64,000 bases of DNA from Falsiruegeria mediterranea M17 (GTDB lineage Bacteria > Pseudomonadota > Alphaproteobacteria > Rhodobacterales > Rhodobacteraceae): positions 1-64,000 of the forward strand of contig NZ_ONZG01000010.1 of the NCBI RefSeq assembly GCF_900302455.1, written 5' to 3'. Below are positions 35,470 through 45,123 of this stretch, one piece after another (the stretch's first letter is position 1; the number at the start of each line of letters is the position of its first letter). The notes below the pieces were generated by a model, which searched no databases, was not told the DNA's origin, and saw nothing but the letters and a program-made list of their open reading frames with translations. Position numbers and translations under genes: made by a program.

Positions 35470-36593
35470 CAGACCCTCTGGTCCGTGGTTGGTGCCCAAG
35501 CGCCCATCGTCCGATGATGTCGGGTGACGGGTTGGTGGTGCGCGTGCGTCCCCGGATGGCGCGACTGACGGCGGAACAGGTCCTTGGCCTGTGTGATGTG
35601 GCTGAGCGGTTTGGCAACGGCACCATCGACCTGACCAATCGTGCAAATTTGCAGGTACGCGGCGTCGCAGAGCAGGATCACCAACAGCTGCTGTCTGAAT
35701 TGGCGGCTCTTGATCTGCTGGATGCAGAGCCCGGGATTGAGACCAAGCGCAACATCCTGATCTCGCCTTTTTATCAGGATGGCGATCTGACTACGCGGCT
35801 GACCAACGAACTGATCGCGCGACTTGGTGAACTGCCTGACATCCCCGCAAAATTCGGCTTTGCCGTCGACACCGGCACATCCCGGCTGCTGACATCCAAC
35901 TCTGCCGATATTCGGCTGGAGCGCGGGCAGGACGGCCTGATCTTGCGGGCGGACGGAGTTCCCTCCGGTCGTCACATGACCGAAGTTGAGGCCATTGACC
36001 GGCTCATCGAACTGACCCATTGGTTTTGCGAAAATTACGGGGCTGAGACGCGCCGTATGTCCCGACTGACGCGGGATGTTCCGCTGCCTTCGATCTGGCA
36101 AGGCACAGCGCCGGGCCCCATTGGGTCAGCCCTGCAACCGGGAACCACAGACATTGGCCCCCTCTATGGCGCGCCCTTTGGTGCCCTGCCCGCTCGGGCC
36201 TTGGCTGACCTGATGCAAAGTGCAAAGGCGATTGCCCTGCGCGTGACCCCTTGGCGGCTCTTCCTTCTGGAAGGCGGCGCAAACGCGACCACAGACGCCT
36301 TTGTCACAACCGCAAACGATCCGCTTTTGACCACCGATGCCTGCCCCGGCGCGCCCTTCTGTCCGCAGGCAGAGGTCGCCACGCGCGATATCGCCCTCAC
36401 TCTGGCCCCCAAGGTCGCAGGCAGCCTGCATGTCTCGGGCTGTGCCAAAGGCTGCGCGCGTCAATTGCCTGCCGATGTCACCCTGATCGGCGCCAACGGA
36501 CGATTTGATCTTGTAAAACATGGCCGCGCAGGGGATGTGCCCTGTCAACGTGGGCTGACACCCGAAACACTGATGAGCATGGATCTGACCTGA
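35466..36593 (+). CDS. cobG: Precorrin-3B synthase CobG
   Basis: A 375-residue protein of the sulfite/nitrite-reductase ferredoxin-like half-domain family. The cluster-binding cysteines are in CPGAPFCPQAE and SGCAKGCAR. CobG is the O2-dependent enzyme that distinguishes the aerobic pathway: it hydroxylates precorrin-3A and forms the lactone of precorrin-3B. The GTG start at 35466 overlaps the cobN TGA, and its last base is the first base of cobH's ATG. Confidence 0.93.
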   Translation: MTDPLVRGWCPSAHRPMMSGDGLVVRVRPRMARLTAEQVLGLCDVAERFGNGTIDLTNRANLQVRGVAEQDHQQLLSELAALDLLDAEPGIETKRNILISPFYQDGDLTTRLTNELIARLGELPDIPAKFGFAVDTGTSRLLTSNSADIRLERGQDGLILRADGVPSGRHMTEVEAIDRLIELTHWFCENYGAETRRMSRLTRDVPLPSIWQGTAPGPIGSALQPGTTDIGPLYGAPFGALPARALADLMQSAKAIALRVTPWRLFLLEGGANATTDAFVTTANDPLLTTDACPGAPFCPQAEVATRDIALTLAPKVAGSLHVSGCAKGCARQLPADVTLIGANGRFDLVKHGRAGDVPCQRGLTPETLMSMDLT

Positions 36594-37222
36594 TGCCTTA
36601 TGAATACGAAACCAACGGCGCGGCCATCTACAAACAGTCCTTTGCGACGATCCGGGCCGAGGCTGATCTGGCCCGTTTTGATGCCGACGAAGAGCAGGTC
36701 GCGGTGCGCATGATCCACGCCGCAGGCATGGTTGGGCTGGAAGAATTCGTTCACTTCTCACCCAATTTTGTGAAGGCCGCCCGCGACGCGATGGAAGCTG
36801 GTGCACCAATCTTTTGTGATGCGCGCATGGTCTCCGAAGGCGTCACACGCTTTCGCCTGCCCGCCGACAACGAGGTGATCTGCACCCTGCACGACGAGCG
36901 CGTGCGCCCCTTGGCCGAAAAGATGAGCAACACCCGCTCGGCCGCTGCACTTGAACTGTGGCGCGACAAGCTCGAAGGCTCGGTTGTGGCCATCGGCAAC
37001 GCCCCCACCGCGCTGTTCCACTTGCTGAACATGCTTGAAGACCCCGACTGCCCCCGCCCCGCTGCCATCATCGGCTGCCCGGTGGGCTTTGTCGGTGCGG
37101 TGGAATCCAAGGACGCCCTGTGGGAGGCACAACCCGTGCCGTCCTGCATCGTCAAGGGCCGGTTGGGCGGCAGCGCCATCACCGTCGCCGCCATCAACGC
37201 CATCGCGAGCCGCGCGGAATGA
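36593..37222 (+). CDS. cobH: Precorrin-8X methylmutase CobH
   Basis: A 209-residue CobH. The catalytic histidine is His42 in RMIHAAGMVGLEEF, and the family segments IFCDARMVSEGVTR and GCPVGFVGA are present. It moves the C-11 methyl to C-12 to make hydrogenobyrinate. Start and stop overlap neighbours by one and four bases. Confidence 0.95.
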   Translation: MPYEYETNGAAIYKQSFATIRAEADLARFDADEEQVAVRMIHAAGMVGLEEFVHFSPNFVKAARDAMEAGAPIFCDARMVSEGVTRFRLPADNEVICTLHDERVRPLAEKMSNTRSAAALELWRDKLEGSVVAIGNAPTALFHLLNMLEDPDCPRPAAIIGCPVGFVGAVESKDALWEAQPVPSCIVKGRLGGSAITVAAINAIASRAE

Positions 37223-37947
37223 GCAAAGGCACTATATACGGCCTGGGTCTGGGCCCCGGAAACCCGGACCTGATGAGCGTCCGCTCGGACCGTTTGCTGC
37301 GCAATGCGCGCCACGTGGCCTATTTCCGCAAGGCCGGTAAATCCGGTCAAGCACGGGGCATCGTGAACGGCATGCTGCCCGAGAGCGTGATCGAGTTTCC
37401 TATGGAGTACCCGGTCACAACCGAAATCCCGCTGACCGACCCGCGTTACAACGAGATGCTGGCCAGCTTCTACGAAGACTGCACCGCGCGCCTCAAAGAG
37501 CTGTCAGATCAGGGCGAAGACGTGGTGGTGCTCTGCGAAGGCGACCCGTTCTTCTATGGCTCGTTCATGCACCTCTATTCCCGTCTGCGCGATCAGGCCC
37601 CGGTTGAGGTCGTGCCCGCCATCACCGGCATGTCCGGTGCCTGGACCGCAACCGGCGATCCGATCACTTGGGGCGACGATGTGCTGACCGTGCTGGTTGG
37701 CACCCTGCCCGAGGATGAGTTGACCCGCCGCATGTCCGACACCGACGCGCTGGTGGTGATGAAAATCGGACGCAACATCGATAAGGTGACGCGTGCGCTA
37801 AAGGCATCCGGCCTCTATGACCGTGCCTGGATCGTGGAATTTGCCCAAATGCCCAATCAGCGCGTCTGCAAGCTGAGTGAAAACTGCGACGGGCTGACCC
37901 CTTATTTCTCGATCATCATCGTGCACGGTCAGGGGCGCAGACCATGA
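37219..37947 (+). CDS. cobI: Precorrin-2 C20-methyltransferase CobI
   Basis: A 242-residue SAM methyltransferase with the tetrapyrrole-methylase N-terminus IYGLGLGPGNPDLMSVRS and the FFYGSFMHL motif after CEGDP. It makes precorrin-3A. The ATG at 37219 overlaps the cobH stop by ATGA; the upstream open frame is a shadow extension. The stop overlaps cobJ by ATGA. Confidence 0.95.
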   Translation: MSKGTIYGLGLGPGNPDLMSVRSDRLLRNARHVAYFRKAGKSGQARGIVNGMLPESVIEFPMEYPVTTEIPLTDPRYNEMLASFYEDCTARLKELSDQGEDVVVLCEGDPFFYGSFMHLYSRLRDQAPVEVVPAITGMSGAWTATGDPITWGDDVLTVLVGTLPEDELTRRMSDTDALVVMKIGRNIDKVTRALKASGLYDRAWIVEFAQMPNQRVCKLSENCDGLTPYFSIIIVHGQGRRP

Positions 37948-38705
37948 CCGGCTGGGTCAAGATCGCAGGTCTTGGACCGGGGAATGAGGCTTTGGTGACG
38001 CCCGAAGTGACGGCCGCTCTGGCCGAGGCCACGGATATCGTGGGCTACATTCCTTATGTTGCGCGTGTGGCTGAACGCCCGGGCCTGACCCTGCACCCCA
38101 GCGACAATCGGGTCGAGATCGACCGCTCGCAACATGCGCTGGATATGGCAAGCGAAGGCAAGCGCGTGGTCGTTGTCTCCTCCGGAGATCCGGGTGTTTT
38201 TGCCATGGCCTCTGCAGTCTACGAGGCGGTGGACAACGGCCCCTCCGACTGGCGCAATCTGGACATTCAGGTGCTACCCGGCATCACCGCGATGCTGGCG
38301 GCTGCAGCCCGTGTGGGCGCGCCCCTAGGCCATGATTTCTGCACCATCAACCTCAGCGACAACCTGAAACCGTGGGAGGTGATCGAAAAGCGCCTGCGTC
38401 TTGCTGCGCAAGCCGATTTCGCCATGGCCTTTTATAACCCGCGCGCCAAATCCCGGCCCGGCAAGTTTGAACGCACGCTGGAAATCCTGCGCGAGGAATG
38501 TGAGCCTGAACGGTTGATCATCTTTGCCCGCGCCGTGTCGCGGGCAGATGAGGCGATCAAGGTGTCGACATTGGGCGAGGCCACGCCCGAGATGGCGGAT
38601 ATGCAGACGATGGTGATCGTCGGGTCTTCGCTGACACGCACCATTGATCGAGACGGCGACCCAATCGTCTATACCCCGCGCTTCATCGCGAAGGCCGAGG
38701 GTTAG
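37944..38705 (+). CDS. cobJ: Precorrin-3B C17-methyltransferase CobJ
   Basis: A 253-residue tetrapyrrole methylase with the start motif KIAGLGPGNEALVTPE, VSSGDPGVFAM and AFYNPRAKSRPGKF. It methylates C-17 and contracts the macrocycle to precorrin-4. Its 3' end overlaps the 3' end of the reversed cobK by four bases, so transcription of the two must interfere. Confidence 0.95.
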   Translation: MTGWVKIAGLGPGNEALVTPEVTAALAEATDIVGYIPYVARVAERPGLTLHPSDNRVEIDRSQHALDMASEGKRVVVVSSGDPGVFAMASAVYEAVDNGPSDWRNLDIQVLPGITAMLAAAARVGAPLGHDFCTINLSDNLKPWEVIEKRLRLAAQADFAMAFYNPRAKSRPGKFERTLEILREECEPERLIIFARAVSRADEAIKVSTLGEATPEMADMQTMVIVGSSLTRTIDRDGDPIVYTPRFIAKAEG

Positions 38706-39439
38706 AACCCGTTATGCGTCAGCCAGTCCAAAACCTGCGTCGTGGTCCCCAGTTCCGTTCGTTCCGGAACTTTGGGTCGATCGATCATAAGGACGGGCAG
38801 CCCCAAGGTGCGCGCCGCATCCAGCTTGGCCCGCGCGCCACTGCCACCGGCATTTTTGGACACAACCAACTGGATGCCATGGCGGCGCATCAGCGCGACA
38901 TCGCCCTCAACAGTGAACGGCCCGCGCGAGACCTCTACGTCGGCATTGGGTATCGGCACACTGCCCGGTTCGTCCACCAGACGCAGCAGGTAGTGGTGCT
39001 GGGGCTGGGCCGCGAACTCCGCCAAATGCATGCGGCCCACGGCAAGGAACACGCGCTGAGCAGGACCGCTCAACGCCTCGACAGCAGTGTCGACATTCGC
39101 GACATGGATCCAATTGTCAGCCTCTCCTTCCACCCATGCCGGACGCGTCAATGCAGCCAGCGGCGTGTCTGTCTGGGCGCAGGCCTGCGCGGCATTCCCG
39201 CTCATCTGCGCAGCAAAGGGGTGCGTGGCATCGATCACATGGGTCACGCCATGGTCGCTGATGTAACGCGCCAGCCCCTCGGCCCCACCAAAGCCGCCAA
39301 CGCGGGTTGGCAGCGGCTGAGGGCGCGGATTATCGACGCGCCCCGCATAAGAATAGGTCGCGTTAAGCCCCTGTTCTGCCACAGCTTTGGCCAGAGCGTT
39401 GGCCTCGGTTGTGCCACCAAGAATAAGGAGGTTGGACAT
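38702..39439 (-). CDS. cobK: Precorrin-6A reductase CobK, on the opposite strand
   Basis: A 245-residue CobK/CbiJ-type NAD(P)H-dependent reductase with LLILGGTTEANALAKAVA at the start, the HVIDATHPFAAQMS motif, and VSKNAGGSGARAKLDAA near the end. It makes precorrin-6B. It is the only cob gene of this operon on the minus strand. Its ATG (39437-39439) overlaps the cobL ATG (39438-39440), and its tail overlaps cobJ. Its promoter would have to lie inside cobL. Confidence 0.95.
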   Translation of the reverse strand: MSNLLILGGTTEANALAKAVAEQGLNATYSYAGRVDNPRPQPLPTRVGGFGGAEGLARYISDHGVTHVIDATHPFAAQMSGNAAQACAQTDTPLAALTRPAWVEGEADNWIHVANVDTAVEALSGPAQRVFLAVGRMHLAEFAAQPQHHYLLRLVDEPGSVPIPNADVEVSRGPFTVEGDVALMRRHGIQLVVSKNAGGSGARAKLDAARTLGLPVLMIDRPKVPERTELGTTTQVLDWLTHNGF

Positions 39440-40649
39440 GTCTGACGTTCCGTTCGAAAAACCGTGGCTCACCGTGATCGGGTTGGGCGAAGATGGACTG
39501 GATGGCCTGTCGCCCGCAAGCCGTCAAGTGCTGGACGCGGCCGAGGTGATCATGGCCCCGCCCCGCCACCTGTCGCTGGTGCCCGCAGGGCATCAAGAGC
39601 GCGTCGAATGGCCGGTGCCGTATGCGGACGGGTTCGCCAAGCTTCTGGACCTGCGTGGGCGACACGTGGTGGTTCTGGCCTCGGGCGATCCGTTCTGGTT
39701 CGGCGCGGGCTCTGTCATCGCGCGCAATCTGGCCCCGGGCGAATGGACCGCGCGGCCTGGCCCGTCGACCTTTGCCCTGGCCGCCGCGAAACTGGCCTGG
39801 CCGCTGGAAATGACCCTGACCATGGGTTTGCACGCCGCCCCGCTAACCCGGTTGCGCCCGCATCTGGCCCCCGGTCTGCGCGCCATTGTGCTGCTGCGCA
39901 ATGGGGACGCGGTGCTGGAACTGGCGGATTGGCTGACGGCACTTGGGTTTGGCGAAAGCAAACTGAATGTCATGGAGGCGCTTGGTGGACCGCGCCAACG
40001 TCTGCGCGTGTGCAAAGCATGTGATCTGGAATTTGATGACATCCAGCATCCGGTCTGCGTAGGGCTTGATGTGGCAGGCGATGGCCTGACCCTGCCCAAG
40101 GCCAGCGGCAAGCCCGACGCGATCTTTGAAACCGACGGGCAAATCACCAAGCGGCCGGTGCGCGCCCTTACTCTGTCGGCGTTGGCCCCGCAGCGGGGCG
40201 AGCACCTGTGGGACATCGGCGGCGGCACTGGCTCCATCGGGATCGAATGGCTGATGAGTCATTCCAGCCTGACCGCAACCACGATCGAACCCCGCGCCGA
40301 CCGAGCCGAGCGCATTCGGCGCAATGCCGACGCCCTTGGGCAGGACAGGCTGGAGGTGGTGCATGGCATCGCCCCCACCGTGCTCGACGGTCTCGATCTA
40401 CCGGACGTTGTGTTCATCGGCGGCGGCTTGAGTGATGAATTGATGGGCTGGCTCAAAGATAATCTTGATGCTGGAACCCGCCTTGTCGCCAATGCCGTAA
40501 CGCTGGAAAGCGAGGCGGTTCTGGCCCAGTGGCACGAAAAACTTGGCGGTGACCTGCTGCGGATCGAGCTCGCCCAATCAGCGCCTCTGGGACCGCGTAG
40601 GGGCTGGAAATCAGCCTATCCGGTGGTGCAGTGGAGCGTGACGCTATGA
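39438..40649 (+). CDS. cobL: Precorrin-6Y C5,15-methyltransferase (decarboxylating) CobL
   Basis: A 403-residue fusion of a CbiE-type tetrapyrrole methylase (start LTVIGLGEDGLDGLSP) and a CbiT-type class I methyltransferase, the latter with LWDIGGGTGSIGIEWL near residue 255. It methylates C-5 and C-15 and decarboxylates the C-12 acetate. The ribosome site AAGGAGG (39425-39431) lies in antisense to cobK codons. The stop overlaps cobE by ATGA. Confidence 0.95.
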   Translation: MSDVPFEKPWLTVIGLGEDGLDGLSPASRQVLDAAEVIMAPPRHLSLVPAGHQERVEWPVPYADGFAKLLDLRGRHVVVLASGDPFWFGAGSVIARNLAPGEWTARPGPSTFALAAAKLAWPLEMTLTMGLHAAPLTRLRPHLAPGLRAIVLLRNGDAVLELADWLTALGFGESKLNVMEALGGPRQRLRVCKACDLEFDDIQHPVCVGLDVAGDGLTLPKASGKPDAIFETDGQITKRPVRALTLSALAPQRGEHLWDIGGGTGSIGIEWLMSHSSLTATTIEPRADRAERIRRNADALGQDRLEVVHGIAPTVLDGLDLPDVVFIGGGLSDELMGWLKDNLDAGTRLVANAVTLESEAVLAQWHEKLGGDLLRIELAQSAPLGPRRGWKSAYPVVQWSVTL

Positions 40650-41026
40650 TCGTTGCCCCGATTGTTGCCGGCCTTGGGTTCTCCTCGCAAGCAACTGCGC
40701 ACAGCCTGCGCGCGGCCTATGAACTTGCCAGTGCCGGGCATGACGTAACCGCGCTTGCGACCGTGGCCGACAAAGACGGCCACCCGGCGCTGACCGAGTT
40801 TGCGCAGCACCTGAACCTGCCCCTGCACCTGTTGCCCGCTGATGATCTGGCCGGGCAACGCACTTTGACCTGTTCGCCGCGCAGCCGCGCCACCTATGGC
40901 ACCGGCAGTGTCGCCGAAGCCGCCGCCCTGTCTGCCGCTGGCCCTGGCGCCCGACTGCTGGCGCCCCGACATATCTCGACCGACCGCCTGGCCACCTGCG
41001 CGGTCGCAATTGGAGTACCCTCATGA
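40646..41026 (+). CDS. cobE: Cobalamin biosynthesis protein CobE
   Basis: A 126-residue CobE, equivalent to the C-terminal domain of CbiG. It shows [20 protein letters not shown] near the start and [24 protein letters not shown] near the end. Its precise role in the aerobic pathway is unsettled. It is coupled to cobL and cobM by four-base overlaps. Confidence 0.9.
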   Translation: MIVAPIVAGLGFSSQATAHSLRAAYELASAGHDVTALATVADKDGHPALTEFAQHLNLPLHLLPADDLAGQRTLTCSPRSRATYGTGSVAEAAALSAAGPGARLLAPRHISTDRLATCAVAIGVPS

Positions 41027-41817
41027 CCGTTCACTTCATCGGCGCCGGACCGGGCGCCGCCGATCTGCTGACCCTGCGGGGCCGCGACATCATCGCGTCC
41101 TGCCCTGTCTGCCTCTATGCCGGGTCGCTGGTGCCAGAGGAAATCCTGAGCCATTGCCCGGACGACGCAAAGGTGATCAACACGGCGGCGATGGACCTGG
41201 ATGCGATTGTCACCGAGATTAAGATTGCTCATGCTGCGGGCCAAGATGTAGCAAGGCTTCATTCCGGTGACCTGTCGGTCTGGTCCGCCATGGGCGAGCA
41301 GATCCGCCGGTTGAAGGCCGAAGGTATCCCGGTGAGCGTCACGCCCGGCGTGCCCTCCTTTGCTGCTGCCGCTGCTGCTTTGGGAACTGAACTGACCCTG
41401 CCCGGCCTGGGACAGTCGGTGGTTCTGACCCGAACACCGGGGCGCGCATCGTCGATGCCCGAAGGCGAGAGCCTGGAAAACTTCGCACGCACCGGCACCA
41501 CGCTGGCTATCCACCTGTCGATCGGCAATCTGGACAAGGTGATTGCGGATTTGACCCCGCACTATGGTGCGGGTTGCCCTGTGGCGGTGGTCTATCGCGC
41601 CAGCTGGCCCGATGAGCAGATCCTCCGTGCCACGCTGGAGACACTGAAGGATGCGCTGGACGAGAAGATCTCACGCACGGCGCTAATTCTGGTAGGTCCG
41701 GTTCTAAAGGGCGAAGGTTTCGACGAAAGCTGCCTCTATTCCACCGACTACGACCGCCGCTATCGTCCGCAAAGCGCCGAGAGCCCGTGGTCGAGCTGGA
41801 GTCATGGTGATGACTGA
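41023..41817 (+). CDS. cobM: Precorrin-4 C11-methyltransferase CobM
   Basis: A 264-residue tetrapyrrole methylase with [30 protein letters not shown], and [16 protein letters not shown]. It makes precorrin-5. Start overlaps cobE and its 3' end overlaps cobB. Confidence 0.95.
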   Translation: MTVHFIGAGPGAADLLTLRGRDIIASCPVCLYAGSLVPEEILSHCPDDAKVINTAAMDLDAIVTEIKIAHAAGQDVARLHSGDLSVWSAMGEQIRRLKAEGIPVSVTPGVPSFAAAAAALGTELTLPGLGQSVVLTRTPGRASSMPEGESLENFARTGTTLAIHLSIGNLDKVIADLTPHYGAGCPVAVVYRASWPDEQILRATLETLKDALDEKISRTALILVGPVLKGEGFDESCLYSTDYDRRYRPQSAESPWSSWSHGDD

Positions 41818-43150
41818 AGTACATACAAACCCACCCGGCGTTCTGATTTCCGCCCCCTCCTCGGGAACCGGCAAAACCACTGTCATGCTGGGCCTGCTGC
41901 GCGCGTTGGCCGAGGATGGATTGGCCGTGCAACCCTTCAAAAGCGGACCGGACTACATCGACCCGGCCTTTCACCTGGCCGCTGCCAAGCGTCCGTCGTT
42001 CAACATCGACAGCTGGGCGATGGGAGAGGACCTGTTGGGCGCCATCGCAACCCAGGCCCAAGGCGCCGACATCGTGGTCGCCGAGGGGTCGATGGGCCTG
42101 TTTGACGGCGTTGCCAAACCAGGTGCCGTGGGGCATGGCACCAGCGCTGAAACGGCGCTCCGCATGGGATGGCCCGTGGTTCTGGTTCTGGATGTGGGCG
42201 GACAGGCGCAGTCTGCGGCCGCGACTGCTTTGGGCTTTCGGATGTACAACCCCGACCTGCCCTTTGCGGGCGTGATCCTGAACCGCTGCGCCAGCCCGCG
42301 CCACGAACGGCTGACCCGTCTGGGCATGGAGCGCGCGGGCCTTCCGGTTCTGGGCGTTCTGCCCCGACGCGGCGACCTGACACTTCCGGAACGCCACCTG
42401 GGTCTGATCCAGGCGGTGGAACACCCCGATCTGGAGGCCGCGATCACCGGCTATGCAGCATTCCTACGCGAGCATGTCGATCTGGACGCGATCCGGGCGG
42501 CGGCCTCCTCAGGCCTCACCCCGAATTCGGGCGGGCCATCGTCGGCCGCGCTGCCTCGCCCCCCGGCGCAACGGATCGCTCTGGCCCGCGATGCTGCGTT
42601 TTCCTTTACCTACCCACATTTGCTGAAAGGCTGGCGTGAGGCTGGGGCCGAGATCCTGCCGTTTTCACCGCTTGCCGATGAAGCACCTGCCGCGGATGCT
42701 GATCTGGTCTGGCTGCCTGGCGGGTATCCGGAACTGCACGCGGGCACATTGGCTGCGGCAGGAACTTTCCGCACGGGTCTACGCAGACACGCCGAAACCA
42801 AGCCCGTACATGGCGAGTGTGGGGGCTACATGGCTTTAGGGGAAGCGCTGGTCGACAAGGACGGCACGCGGCATCAGATGGCCGGGCTACTTGGCCTCGT
42901 GACATCCTACGAAAAGCGCAAGTTCAACCTGGGCTATCGCAAGGCCCAACTGGTGGCACCAATGCCCGGCTTTGCCGTCGGCACGGAACTGCGTGGGCAT
43001 GAATTCCACTATTCCTCGATCGTGGAGCAGCCCGATGCACCGCTTGCGCGTGTGTTTGACGCTGAAGGCGCCGAAGGGCCGCAGACCGGATCGGTGCGCG
43101 GTCATGTCACCGGCACCTTCTTTCACCTCATTGCAGAAGACAGCAAATGA
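41804..43150 (+). CDS. cobB: Cobyrinic/hydrogenobyrinic acid a,c-diamide synthase CobB
   Basis: A 448-residue ATP-dependent glutamine amidotransferase. The N-terminal P-loop is [17 protein letters not shown], and the C-terminal type I glutaminase has its nucleophile in [14 protein letters not shown]. It amidates the a and c side chains. Starts at ATG 41804 or 41810 are both possible, and both overlap cobM. The 3' end overlaps cobA by ATGA. Confidence 0.95.
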   Translation: MVMTEVHTNPPGVLISAPSSGTGKTTVMLGLLRALAEDGLAVQPFKSGPDYIDPAFHLAAAKRPSFNIDSWAMGEDLLGAIATQAQGADIVVAEGSMGLFDGVAKPGAVGHGTSAETALRMGWPVVLVLDVGGQAQSAAATALGFRMYNPDLPFAGVILNRCASPRHERLTRLGMERAGLPVLGVLPRRGDLTLPERHLGLIQAVEHPDLEAAITGYAAFLREHVDLDAIRAAASSGLTPNSGGPSSAALPRPPAQRIALARDAAFSFTYPHLLKGWREAGAEILPFSPLADEAPAADADLVWLPGGYPELHAGTLAAAGTFRTGLRRHAETKPVHGECGGYMALGEALVDKDGTRHQMAGLLGLVTSYEKRKFNLGYRKAQLVAPMPGFAVGTELRGHEFHYSSIVEQPDAPLARVFDAEGAEGPQTGSVRGHVTGTFFHLIAEDSK

Positions 43151-43875
43151 CTGGTTTTGTTTCCTTTATCGGCTCTGGTCCCGGCGACCCAGAGCTTTTG
43201 ACGCTCAAGGCTGTGGACCGGATGGGCAAGGCCGATGCCGTATTGTTTGACGACCTGAGCAGCGGTCCGATCCTGAGCCATGCGCGCGAGGATGCGGACC
43301 TGGTGGGCGTTGGCAAACGCGCCGGTCGCCCCTCGCCCAAGCAAGACCATGTGAGCCGCCTGCTGGTGGACTATGCCCAGACCGGAGCCAAGGTGGTGCG
43401 CCTGAAATCCGGCGATGGTGGGATGTTCGGACGACTGGAAGAAGAGCTGGTCGCCTTGCGAGAGGCCGGGATCGAATACGAGATCATACCTGGCATCCCC
43501 TCGGCCGTTGCGGCCGCGGCCGCCGCAGGGATCCCGCTGACCCGTCGCCTGACGGCACGCCGCGTGCAGTTCGTCACCGGTCACGACGTTAGCGGCAAAC
43601 TACCCGATGACCTGAACCTGCAGGCCTTGGCCGACGACCAGGCGACGACGGTCGTTTTCATGGGCAAACGCACTTTTCCCCTGCTCGTTCAAGCGTTGGA
43701 GGCACATGGCCTGCCGCTCGACACCCCGGCCTTGCTGGCCGAGGCGGTTTCAACCACGAACCAGGCCTTGCATCGATCCACGATGGGAGAGCTGGCCGAG
43801 CGCCTGAGTGCCGAGATCGGGTCGGCACCGGCGCTGATTCTATATGGCCCGTTGGCGGAGCTGCACGATGTATGA
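43147..43875 (+). CDS. cobA: Uroporphyrinogen-III C-methyltransferase CobA
   Basis: A 242-residue SUMT with the family start FIGSGPGDPELLTLKAVD, the VRLKSGDGGMFGRLEEE motif and PGIPSAVAAAAAAGIPLT. It makes precorrin-2, the entry to both sirohaem and cobalamin. There is no CysG fusion domain, so it is a dedicated B12 enzyme. It overlaps cobF by eight bases. Confidence 0.95.
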   Translation: MTGFVSFIGSGPGDPELLTLKAVDRMGKADAVLFDDLSSGPILSHAREDADLVGVGKRAGRPSPKQDHVSRLLVDYAQTGAKVVRLKSGDGGMFGRLEEELVALREAGIEYEIIPGIPSAVAAAAAAGIPLTRRLTARRVQFVTGHDVSGKLPDDLNLQALADDQATTVVFMGKRTFPLLVQALEAHGLPLDTPALLAEAVSTTNQALHRSTMGELAERLSAEIGSAPALILYGPLAELHDV

Positions 43876-44605
43876 GCTGAACCTGATCGGCATCGGCACC
43901 GGCAACCCCGATCATGTGACCTTTCAAGGCGCTCAGGCGATCCGCGAGGCCGACCTGATCCTGATCCCACGCAAGGGAGAGAACAAGGCCGATCTGGCGG
44001 GGCTGCGCGAACAGATCATCGCACAGGTGACTGAAACACCACCCGAGACTGCCTATTTCGATATCCCCAAACGCCGTGCCGAAGATGGTTACTTGCGCGG
44101 CGTCGACGAATGGCACGACGCCATTGCCCTGCGCTGGCAGGACACAATCGCATCGCACCCGCAGGCCAAACAGGTGGCGCTGCTGATCTGGGGCGATCCG
44201 TCGCTTTATGACAGTTCTCTGAGAATTGCGTCGCGATTGACCCCTTACCCAACGACCCGTGTGATCCCAGGCATCACCGCGCTGCAAGCGCTGACGGCCG
44301 CCCACGCGATCCCTATCAACGACATTGGTGCGCCTTATGTGGTCACAACCGGACGACGCATCCGAGACGACGGCTGGCCCGAAGGGACGGGCAAGGTGGC
44401 GGTCATGCTGGATGGTGAATGCTCATTTCAGAGCCTTGAGATGAGCAACTTTTACATCTGGTGGGGGGCTTATGTGGGGATGAAGGAACAAGTTCTCGTA
44501 TCTGGGCCTTTGGACAAAGTAGCTGCCAAGATTCTCGAAACCCGAGCCAAGGCGCGGGCAGACCATGGCTGGATCATGGATATCTACCTGCTTCAAAAAC
44601 TGTAA
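43868..44605 (+). CDS. cobF: Precorrin-6A synthase (deacetylating) CobF
   Basis: A 245-residue methyltransferase with LNLIGIGTGNPDHVTFQG at the start and ILIPRKGENKADLAG. It methylates C-1 with loss of the acetyl from precorrin-5. The start at 43868 overlaps the cobA stop. It is the last gene of the operon. Confidence 0.94.
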   Translation: MYELNLIGIGTGNPDHVTFQGAQAIREADLILIPRKGENKADLAGLREQIIAQVTETPPETAYFDIPKRRAEDGYLRGVDEWHDAIALRWQDTIASHPQAKQVALLIWGDPSLYDSSLRIASRLTPYPTTRVIPGITALQALTAAHAIPINDIGAPYVVTTGRRIRDDGWPEGTGKVAVMLDGECSFQSLEMSNFYIWWGAYVGMKEQVLVSGPLDKVAAKILETRAKARADHGWIMDIYLLQKL

Positions 44606-45123
44606 GCGTTACTCGTACAAAATTGTGTTGGTGGATAAGGCACTTGCCTTAGGTCTCGTTATCCGCCCGGTTTGGACACATCTGACCAAGTGGGCCGATT
44701 ATGCGGCAGGTCTGAACTGCGTCTCAAAAGCAGTGATGTCGATATCAAAAACACGGGCGTGCTCCCGCCCATCGTTGATGCCCTTGGCAGGGCATCTTCT
44801 CCCGTTGGGCCGGGCCGCGCTTCGCGCGGCGGTTGGCACGCTTCTGCCCCCTCGCATACGCAAAACATCATCCCCTGTTTCGAACGAGAACACCACCTGC
44901 CAAACACGGGACCGCGCCGAGCTTTGCTCGGCGCCCGGCCCGAGGCCGTTAGCGGGGCTGACGCAGTCAGGTCTGCTCGGGCGCGGGAGCCCCCCGGAGT
45001 GTTGGGAACCGGCATTTCTTAAGCGGAACGGGAGCCGGGTCCATGCTTCCGGACAGACTTACGCTGCCGCCCCGATCATTGCAGTGCATCACTGCTTTGT
45101 TGTTCCTCACAAAGGCGCCCTTG
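44606..45123. other. Intergenic region after cobF, holding a dispersed repeat
   Basis: This 518-base stretch between the convergent cobF and ThDP-enzyme genes has no supported gene. A short dyad, AAGGC-ACTT-GCCTT near 44637-44650 inside a GGATAA/TTATCC outer pair, could act as a weak terminator for the cob operon. The rest is mostly the repeat at 44761-44990. Confidence 0.55.
44761..44990. repeat. Dispersed intergenic repeat, copy 1 (about 230 bp)
   Basis: The left end reads GCTCCCGCCC and the right end GGGCGCGGGAGC, which is inverted relative to the left. Shared inner blocks with the copy at 56334 include CTCCCGTTGGGCCGGG and GGGGCTGACGCAGTCAGGTC. The centre has diverged and contains the hairpin GCGCCGAGC-TTT-GCTCGGCGC. 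No transposase is encoded. Confidence 0.85.

Noticed and set aside
44761-44990. CRISPR array
   Set aside because: The block is a single long repeat unit with inverted ends, not short direct repeats with spacers; no cas genes are nearby.
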